Assembly: GCA_032209605.1 (NCBI GenBank)
Contig: JASFXZ010000026.1
Span: 3,596,001-3,660,000, forward strand
Direction of reading: 5' to 3'
Source of the DNA: Mactromeris polynyma
Taxonomy: Eukaryota > Mollusca > Bivalvia > Venerida > Mactridae
Length of the DNA stretch: 64,000 bases
Position 1 is the first letter of the stretch. Every line of letters starts with the position of its first letter. This document shows, piece after piece, positions 57,101 through 64,000 of this stretch. Both the position numbers and the translations under genes were made by a program. Under the pieces are notes generated by a model that had not been told where the DNA came from, did no database searches, and saw nothing but the letters and a program-made list of their open reading frames with translations.

Positions 57101-60100
57101 TCTTATGTTAACCCATCCCAGCGCTAGCCTATCAGAATATTTGATCTAAATAACAATTTAAGTAATTTGACATAAATGTGTGAGATAATTGTATAAATAT
57201 GAAGATCAGATAAAATCCTGGCACGCGACAAAGATGACTGACAACCCGTCCCACTTGTACAATTGGACCCCACGGTATCATATCAACAACAACATCATAA
57301 TTTGTCAGAATATCAACTCTAATTGATTGCTTAAAATAAATATGCTCTTTTCAATTTGCTACACAATCATTCTAGTCATCATAGCATGTTTTTAAATTAG
57401 ATAAATGCTCCATATTTTAACTGACATTTTCTTTAAGTTAAAAGATCATCAGGAAGATCGGAACAATGCAAATAACAATTAAACATCACAGAAGGTTAGG
57501 CCTACATGGTCAGACATTGGACAGGCTTATTTTCGCATAGAGTATTTTTTTTTTTAATTGTAATAAATTAACCAAAGGCACCAGTGAGATTCCAATTAAT
57601 AACTCTACGTAATTAAAGAAAAACACTTTCGACCAACATTCGTGTTTATAATTTAATCTATCCAGCAAGCAACATATAGTTTTCATTTATTATTGTTTCT
57701 AATTATTTTGGTAGATCTATAATTACTAAAAGTAACTTTGAATCCAAAACCGTTATAGGTAAATACATATGCATATAGAATGCTTCATTCAAATTAACCT
57801 CTTGTCTTCAAAAGTAAAAAAAAAGTTGAAACATTATTTTAACATTTCGAAACGCAGTTTTGCTTTCGTATAAGTTTTGATGTCTAACAAAATATCTAAA
57901 CATTACAGAAATATGAACATGAGCAATAACAACTTTTGCTCGAACAATAGAACTAGATCTAGTAGAGGTCAATACAAAATTGATCAGACGTTCACGGAGC
58001 TCACAATTTGTAGTTCGTAATCCACGGACAATGTAAGATTCAAGTGATCATTCAAATATTTGTCTAATTGTCAGTGTAGTTTTATGGTGTTTTCAAACCA
58101 TTTTCCAGTCGATTTAATTACAAGAAATTCACCTCATCAAAGTTGACAATAAAATGGCGGATGAAATTGATTTCAATCTAGCGCATAATTCGATTACGTA
58201 GAGCACGGATTGCGATGACGTAAGAAACACGCGATGTGTCAATTACCCTGACACATCGGGGACGATAAAATCCGTATCTTGCCGCGAAAAGAATTTCGGA
58301 CAAAACCGTACAAACAGAATCGCCTCCAGCGAACATGGAACTCAGTTCGTGGTCATTTATTGAACAGTTTTCGATGAAAAAGTTAATTTCGTACAAAATT
58401 GGATCACGCAGTGTAGCGGTTAATAAATTCGCTTCGTTTTATCACCAAGTACTAATAATGCTGATTCGTCTTCCATTGTTCAGCACAACTTGCATTTTCA
58501 AGTTGAGGTTTAAACTAAATTTGAGACTAGAACAATCGCCTCAGCCATGGAACAACAAAATACCATAGAAAACCATACATGTTCTCACTTCAATACGTAC
58601 TAAATGAAGCAAAAACAAAGGTCATTGGCGTAGACATTCATTATATTTAGTATGTACTTTCATTGGTAAAAATGTAAACAGTCAAATTAAGAACAGAACG
58701 AGGAATGATTCAATTAATCATGAACACCTTTCAATATAGTCAGGCCATTGTGAAAAATCAAATTCACACAAAATGAGCACATATTATGACATAAACGATG
58801 TTCTATCATAATGTGTATACGTTTATTAATCGTAATGATTTGATTGATTTATTTTAATAACTTAATAACGTAACATATTTTTACATTTTTACATTTTTGT
58901 CATTATCTCAAATTAAGCTTTAGCGATATCCATGAGTTGCCCCCGCCCCCCATAAATCAACTCCAATTAGTAACGAACGTTTGATATAATCTTAATAGTA
59001 AACTGCAGTAAAAACAAACTGTTCATTTAATGATTCCAAGAGGTGTCCCAGCTTGCATCAAAGTCGTAGTATTTTAAGTCAAGGTGCTAACTAATTTACA
59101 CAGTGGGTGCCCGGCGGGAAACCGTCACATACGGGTCCGGATGTCGTACCATTCCATATGGTCCAAGAGAACATGTGAAGAGTTAATTGGCAATTAGGAT
59201 TACAAGAAAGAATAAGATTTTCATTCTAATTTGGGGTTCAAGCTGAGAAAAGAGGCAAAGTTTAATTGAAGTGTTCTACAAATGTCCGTAAATGTTTAAC
59301 GTCCAGTTTTCAATTTTATTCATGAGCAGCTTGCTTGGATAAATATCAAGAATGATCTCCCTTAATTAACGGCGTTGTTCAAGATGTTTCCTCTAAATTG
59401 GTTTGTGTCCCTTTATGACAAATTTAACCGTGATTATATTCGGCAAGGAACCAGATTCCGATGTAACGACCGATGCAAAAATTGAAAAACATAACAGAAT
59501 TAGGTTTTATTTATAGCTTTCTTCGATAAACACAAAATATGATAATCAAGAACCGAAATATTCGAAAGACAGCCCTCAATCACAAACGTCCACATGTATG
59601 TGTATCAGTTTTATGCATTTTCAATTTATAATTCTCCAGGGTGAATCAAGTGTTACAATTCTCTTGCAGTCCTACATTAGACATCAAACACATAGCTCAT
59701 TCAGTATTATACTCATTTAAATGTTTTGTCATTACTTATAGATGATGATTTTTACTATTCTAACTTTGTGAAAATCCTCACCGACAGAAATAATTAATTT
59801 CACATAGTTTAATTTACAAAGTATTAAAACCCTGCTGCCTTTAAGCACCAAAAGATATATCAGACAATGTGTTAAAATCATAAATTTTAACTTACCATCT
59901 TCGCCATCAGTTTTGTCCTCAGCGTCATTTTTAGAATCACCTAGGATACCGTCAATGTTATGGTTCATCCTGACCTCTATTCTTTCAGTGTCACTTTCAT
60001 GTCCTTCACTAGAGTCACCGTCAGAACCTTTGATGTTAAACTTGGCTCTGAGGACACGGCTTATGGAGCTCACACTTGGCACCGTAGTGCGGTCACATAG

Positions 60101-63100
60101 TCCATCTTTTAATAATCTGTCACGAATTTCCCAACTAAATATACCCGGGTTGTCTCTCTTGTATTGTTCAATCTTCCGTTCCACTTCCGGTGTCGCCACC
60201 CGAGGTTTTGAACCTCCGATAACTCCAGGCCGAATACTTCCGGTCTCTTGGTATCTCTGGAGAATTTTCGACACGCAGCCATGTGATACTCGAAGCTGTC
60301 GACTGATGACACAAGGACGAACACCCTGGGCGGCAAGTTCTACAATCTTCAACCGGATGTGGTTCGGGAGAGGTCGACCGTTTATGAAAACACCACCGAG
60401 CTGATTCACGCGTCCTTGACCTGAAAATCAGATTTATGTTTTTAAGAATCAAAATTATAATAAAAAATCGCAAACGATTTTATTTGTCTATGGGTCGTAC
60501 TTATAGATAATATACCTGTATATGTTTTGTGAAAGTGTTAATTAAAAAAAGCATTGAAATCGAAAATATGCATATATGTAAATCATATATGTAAATCATG
60601 GTTAGTGGAGGAATTATCCACCGAAAAAATATACTGACTTCAAAAAAGCATAGTCAACATTTGTACACAAAATTGTTCGGTAAATAAAGACGTCAACGAT
60701 CTTTATTTTCCGCGATCTAAACACAATAATAGTTCGTGCCCATGTAAACAAGGAACCAACAGTATTTAAGGATATGTACATTTTTTTAAATAAGTTTTTC
60801 AGAGGTTTTGTTTTAATGGTGTTTATTCAAAGAATGTAGACTTAAATTACGATTAAAAATAATTGTGGTGATTTCATCTGTTATTGTAATGTATAATATG
60901 TTCAATTAAGAAATGTTATAACACAATAACACTTCTTCAATTTTAACCATTTAGATCATATTATATACCCTTCAATTAATAGATTACCTATTCATTTTCT
61001 ATGCATTATATAGGGTAATGATAGTTTAGTTAACAAATCGATATATTTCTTTTAATATATATTATTTATATTCCAATCAAAACCCACATGCTTTTCAATA
61101 AATTTGAAGATTTATTTCGGTGTCGATAAATACTATGATCTAAATGGTTGCAATTGTTGCATTTTTTACATAATATAAAAAAACTCAGTTATATTGCAAA
61201 GTCAGATTTTTTAAAATAACTCACTGACTTGAAATGATCAACAAAATGAGCGTTTTTCAATTTGAATATGATCTGTGTATAATCATTTGAACTCCTATCG
61301 TGCGCATAAAAAATAAAATTGTCATGACTGCTTTTTGTTGCATCAGCTTTTGTTTACCGAAGACCGACGTACACACACACCATACTTTGCTCGCATATAA
61401 GAGGTCAAGATAATGTTTTGACGTTAATCGGTACCAAATTAATAACAGACAAAACTTGTAAAATAGCCCGATTGTTAAAAAACTGGCAGTTTTCTAAAAA
61501 ACATCTTTCTTTAACGGATCAATACATTATGAGATCATTCTTTGTTAATGCATGTTTATTGATGTTTGAACTATAGGAACTATATTGTTCATGTTTGTTT
61601 AGGTAAAAAAAGAGCATAATATTACTTTAATACACAGGAACAAACGGTTAGGTCAATCATTGATTGATTTCCGACATTGTTTTTATTTTGAAGTATTTTC
61701 AAGGATATTTACATATGTTGAAAGTTGTCACAAGAAATGAAGTAAACTAATGTTATAAAAAATAAAATAACTAAATGTTAAGGCATGCTCATATCATTGA
61801 AAGGCCTGAAGAATTCGGGAAATTCAAAACTTTGCTAACTATTGAAACGACTACCACTAAATGTTACATATAACAAAAAATAAGACATTTTATATGTTAA
61901 AAATTTGAGCAACTGATACTAATTAATTTCTTATTCTTTTCAAGTTTTCCTTCTGTTAAATGCTACAGTAATATAATAGTACATTTTTATTTAGGAATTA
62001 AACACTCCACAAAGTTTTATTGCCGCATATATAGACGGTGAGGGAGAAATAGTTATCAGGGCCATAGTGAACATTTAAAATGAAATATAATGGAACAGTT
62101 ACATTGTTGGAATAAACTTATGTGATACCTTTTATTCATTTATAAATATCTGTTTCATAAACACCCCGTGTTTCTTACTAAAATATTCCATGTATGTATA
62201 ATGCAAGATATGTCTTAGTTATGTTTAATACATACGTAAATAATCAATGTATATCTTTGTTCATGCTTATTCTGCTTTAACGAACACATGCTTATCAAAC
62301 CGATACATTAAAAATCAAGGCGTGTTTTATAAGTCATATAATTGGGGTCAGTATAGGTTCCCCGTACCCTTAAATACATCCAGTTTCAAACAAATTAGAA
62401 TTTCTTGTAGATTTACTGCATACACTTAAATTCGACTGACCCGTATAACATTTCTACATTTTATAAAGGCCCCAAATATATTTTCAAAAGTGGGTTTTAT
62501 CTAGCACCTTTAAGGTGTATTGCGTTCAAAATCATAATTATTAATATATTGAATAAATTTCGAAGCAACATCCATTTGCAATAAATAAATATTTGACGTT
62601 TTTCCGAAAAATATCTATATTAACAATAATAATAATAGTAATAATAATAGTAATAACTATGACTTTATTTAAAGAGGTAACACGGTTTGGCAAGCCCAGT
62701 CTTACATGTGAACCTATATCTAAACATGTATACTTTCACTTGGTTATTAGACAGGATTTTCCTTTTAATCATTAGATGAATATTTAAAGGTATTTACCAG
62801 ATATTAATGTAGCTATTTTTAAAATATTTTTTCCAACCACATCATTTTGATTGGTTCTGTATAACTTAATATTGATAATGAGTTATTTGGTACACGTCAA
62901 TGTAATCAAATAGCATGATTTCTATCACTTGGATAGACACCTTAAGAACGTACATTACATTTGTCTTAGCTGTCCCTGACAGATCCAAACACATATAATT
63001 TAGCAGTTGTACATAATAAATAACGTTTAAACGCTATCATCTTTCAATATTTTTTTCTTTATAATTATAACCATATTTGCATACGAATACCACATACTTG

Positions 63101-63985
63101 CATGTTAACAAGTATAATAATAATAATATCTTTATTGAATCTTAAATTAAACATGGCCTTCTAACAGAAAACAGCATAAATTATACACACAACAATTCTA
63201 TAGCACACATTCATTTATTCAAGACAATCACTCATCAGATGTTCATATTGTAAACAGTACATGCATATCAAAATTTAAAACCATTCAAATGCTACAAATT
63301 TCACAATTAGGGAGAAATTAATATTAATTAAACAGAGTTTGCTTCCTAATCCGTGGTTTCTGTTTCAAAATTGTTTGTACATTAATCTAATAAATTATAC
63401 ATGTATTCATGACAACTATTGTTTTGAATACATCTATGATTATTGTATTGTTCATGTAAAAAATAAGGTTATAGAATTCAACGTACGCTGCCCAACTTTG
63501 GAATTCTATGGCATTCCAAAGTTCAAGTCATCCAGATTTATTACATGAATTACTGCAAATGAAACGGTTTAACAAACAATGCTATTGAAATTCTTGAAGA
63601 ACATTCATACTAAATGCATTAGTATCACAAATACTTCATAAATCTATGAACATTTCAGGTGGAAGATAATGACTATAATCCGCGGAACCGTAATACACGT
63701 CCCATCACTTTAGACCCCATAGTGCCGACATTTTACGAGTATAACTGAATGTTGTTGATTAAACAAAACTTGTACTTTATCTGTAATATTACTGAATCAT
63801 CCAGCACCCGCACATCGGTTAATTTCAACATAATCCGTTTCGTGTTACACTCAATTATTAGGATTAATCCAAAATAGAAATAATTCAAAATGAAATATGA
63901 AAATAGGAAATCATATCTTACCAAGTGAACATGAATCATTTATACCTTTGAGGAACGCTTCATTCTCCATATACGAATAATCCAT
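45061..63985 (-). CDS. Pax3/7: Pax3/7: paired-box and homeobox transcription factor (7 exons, 465 aa)
   Basis: Join of 63922-63985, 59896-60420, 48339-48523, 47542-47695, 46632-46756, 45723-45939 and 45061-45188 on the minus strand; all GT-AG, phases 1,1,0,1,0,1. The paired domain spans about residues 24-149 ([19 protein letters not shown] through [12 protein letters not shown]). The octapeptide is HNIDGILG (175-182). The homeodomain is 213-272 ([19 protein letters not shown]) with Ser at position 50 and an intron between positions 46 and 47. The C-terminus carries an OAR motif ([17 protein letters not shown], about 435-451). This combination defines the Pax3/7 subfamily: nuclear DNA-binding regulators of neural and other ectodermal or mesodermal fates in bilaterians. 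Promoter and any upstream exon lie outside the window. Confidence 0.97.
45723..45939 (-). CDS. Pax3/7: Pax3/7 exon 6
   Basis: The acceptor is TATTTCAG|ATG and the donor GCAG|GTAATA. It encodes a low-complexity Ser/Leu/Asn/Thr-rich segment ([16 protein letters not shown]), as expected for the C-terminal activation region. Confidence 0.9.
46328..46548 (-). mobile_element. tRNA-headed SINE copy 4
   Basis: Minus-strand head TCTCCCATGTCCGAGTGGTT, then a GGGAGCGGGAGGGCGAAAG arm and the GTTCTGATATGACCGATTGG body. It lies in intron 5 of Pax3/7, about 84 nt from the exon 5 donor. Confidence 0.82.
46632..46756 (-). CDS. Pax3/7: Pax3/7 exon 5
   Basis: The acceptor is TCCATAG|AT in phase 1 and the donor AGTCAG|GTAGGT in phase 0. 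It encodes a Ser/Met-rich transactivation-type region with [15 protein letters not shown]. Confidence 0.9.
47353..47527 (-). mobile_element. MITE family A copy, reverse orientation
   Basis: Left end CAGAAAGACCTCACTTAAAG, right end GAGGTTTTACTG then TA, with CCATTTTCCCTATTTTGCTC in between. It lies in intron 4 of Pax3/7, close to the exon 4 donor (14 nt). Confidence 0.84.
47542..47695 (-). CDS. Pax3/7: Pax3/7 exon 4: recognition helix and linker
   Basis: The acceptor is GTTTTAG|GTC and the donor CAAG|GTAATA. It begins [13 protein letters not shown], giving Ser at homeodomain position 50, then a linker with [13 protein letters not shown]. Confidence 0.96.
47756..47962 (-). mobile_element. tRNA-headed SINE copy 5
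   Basis: Minus-strand head CTCCATTGGCCGTGTGGTTA with B box GAAGGTTCGCATCCCGG, then the common body and tail. It lies in intron 3 of Pax3/7. Confidence 0.82.
48339..48523 (-). CDS. Pax3/7: Pax3/7 exon 3: homeodomain residues 1-46
   Basis: The acceptor is TATTTCAG|AA and the donor GTGCAG|GTAAAG. It encodes the [20 protein letters not shown] linker/N-arm and helices 1-2 up to EARVQ. It ends in phase 0 exactly at the 46/47 position typical of PRD-class homeobox genes. Confidence 0.97.
48700..48876 (+). mobile_element. MITE family A copy, left end decayed
   Basis: CATAATACGACTACCCTTGG and AATAAAGAGCAGTGAAAATG are family A; the right end is AGATTTTACTG then TA. It lies in intron 2 of Pax3/7. Confidence 0.8.
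50690..51560 (+). repeat. Minisatellite of about 20 bp in Pax3/7 intron 2
   Basis: The unit is close to GTGTTCACAGTGCGGGTTTT, with the T-run shrinking from about 7 to 3 along the array. It ends in a run of 12 G at about 51562-51573. Several frames remain open because the unit lacks stop triplets; it is not coding. Confidence 0.95.
51995..52145 (-). repeat. Dispersed repeat R1
   Basis: Reverse-orientation copy of R1 (see 3675-3830), with the core CCACACAGACCTCCGGG in plus-strand reading. It lies in Pax3/7 intron 2. Confidence 0.65.
53079..53257 (-). mobile_element. MITE family A copy, reverse orientation
   Basis: Ends CAGTAAAACCTCACTTAAAG and GGGGTTTTACTG, TA-flanked, with CTGTTTTGCTCTTTATTC within. 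It lies in Pax3/7 intron 2 and is one of the best-preserved copies. Confidence 0.88.
54350..54371. promoter_or_regulatory. Palindrome with TAAT/ATTA core in Pax3/7 intron 2
   Basis: Perfect inverted arms CGTTTTAATT and AATTAAAACG around TC, with a third half-copy of CGTTTTAATT at 54331-54340. The TAAT cores are of the type bound by homeodomains, but the spacing is not the usual 2-3 bp PRD dimer site. Binding is speculative. Confidence 0.3.
59896..60420 (-). CDS. Pax3/7: Pax3/7 exon 2: complete paired domain and octapeptide
   Basis: The acceptor is TTTTCAG|GT and the donor GATG|GTAAGT. It holds both PAI and RED subdomains ([36 protein letters not shown]), an acidic linker and HNIDGILG. A single exon covers the whole paired domain. 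The octapeptide has Asn where most Pax3/7 proteins have Ser (HSIDGILG). Confidence 0.97.
60421..63921. other. Pax3/7 intron 1 (3.5 kb)
   Basis: AT-rich and without recognisable MITEs or SINEs. A short (AAT)n microsatellite lies at 62625-62658. No coding exon was seen. The lack of mobile elements contrasts with the LRR introns. Confidence 0.7.
63922..63985 (-). CDS. Pax3/7: Pax3/7 exon 1
   Basis: Starts at the ATG at 63983-63985 (context ATCATGG) and reads [14 protein letters not shown] to the donor CTTG|GTAAGA. Spliced in phase 1 it gives [11 protein letters not shown], the expected entry into the paired domain. No in-frame stop separates this ATG from the window edge, so a further upstream start cannot be excluded. 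Confidence 0.85.
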
Positions 63986-64000
63986 GATAATCAAATTTAT

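Larger units (their letters stand above)
48524..59895. other. Pax3/7 intron 2 (11.4 kb)
   Basis: Separates the paired-domain exon from the homeobox. It holds two family-A MITEs, an R1 copy (51995-52145) and a 0.9-kb minisatellite. A phase-1 to phase-1 join gives a continuous linker, so no missing exon is required. From about 53600 to 59700 it is largely free of recognisable repeats and could harbour cis-regulatory sequence; that is inference only. Confidence 0.75.

Noticed and set aside
59913..60404. 163-codon plus-strand ORF
   Set aside because: It is the antisense shadow of the paired-domain exon; the minus-strand frame gives the unmistakable Pax protein.

Overview
This window is AT-rich animal genomic DNA: coding is split into small exons with GT-AG introns and phase-matched junctions, and the introns and intergenic space are full of short non-autonomous DNA transposons (MITEs), tRNA-headed SINEs and minisatellites. 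Gene content (Pax3/7 with octapeptide, homeodomain and OAR tail, plus a tandem cluster of secreted-type LRR membrane proteins) together with the repeat style suggests a lophotrochozoan, most likely a bivalve mollusc. The species cannot be fixed from the sequence alone.

Four multi-exon genes were reconstructed by hand, all on the minus strand. LRR-1 (334-9619, 8 exons, 486 aa), LRR-2 (18340-24468, 7 exons, 383 aa) and LRR-3 (31631-39454, 6 exons, 387 aa) are tandem paralogues. Each has a signal peptide, a Cys-containing N-cap, degenerate leucine-rich repeats, a 6-Cys LRRCT-like cap, one transmembrane helix and a short cytoplasmic tail. The first six exons of LRR-1 and LRR-2 have identical lengths (214, 167, 267, 128, 119, 66 nt), while their tails are unrelated. 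LRR-3 is more divergent and has exons 4 and 5 as one exon. Pax3/7 (45061-63985, 7 exons, 465 aa) fills the right third: paired domain, octapeptide, S50 homeodomain interrupted at the 46/47 intron, and a C-terminal OAR motif.

Between and inside the genes are about 17 copies of one MITE family (termini CAGTAAAACCTCA/TGAGGTTTTACTG, TA target sites), several copies of two related families, one 993-bp inverted-repeat element, at least five copies of a tRNA-Ser-like SINE, and other short repeat families. Large minisatellites lie at 10489-11220 (17-bp unit), 13420-14930 (68-bp higher-order unit), 20299-20626 (37-bp), 21841-22320 (30-bp), 26925-28015 (29-bp), 29198-29480 (17-bp) and 50690-51560 (about 20-bp).

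The most unusual observations are these. A 37-bp satellite reiterates the 3' splice site of LRR-2 exon 5, and every upstream copy would lead to an in-frame stop. The 17-bp satellites at two distant loci arose by expansion of the same sub-terminal motif of the same MITE family. Five mobile-element insertions sit within about 26 nt of LRR 5' splice sites, one of them supplying bases of the donor region by its TA duplication. A minisatellite holds nine perfect CRE-like palindromes, all in 29-bp register.
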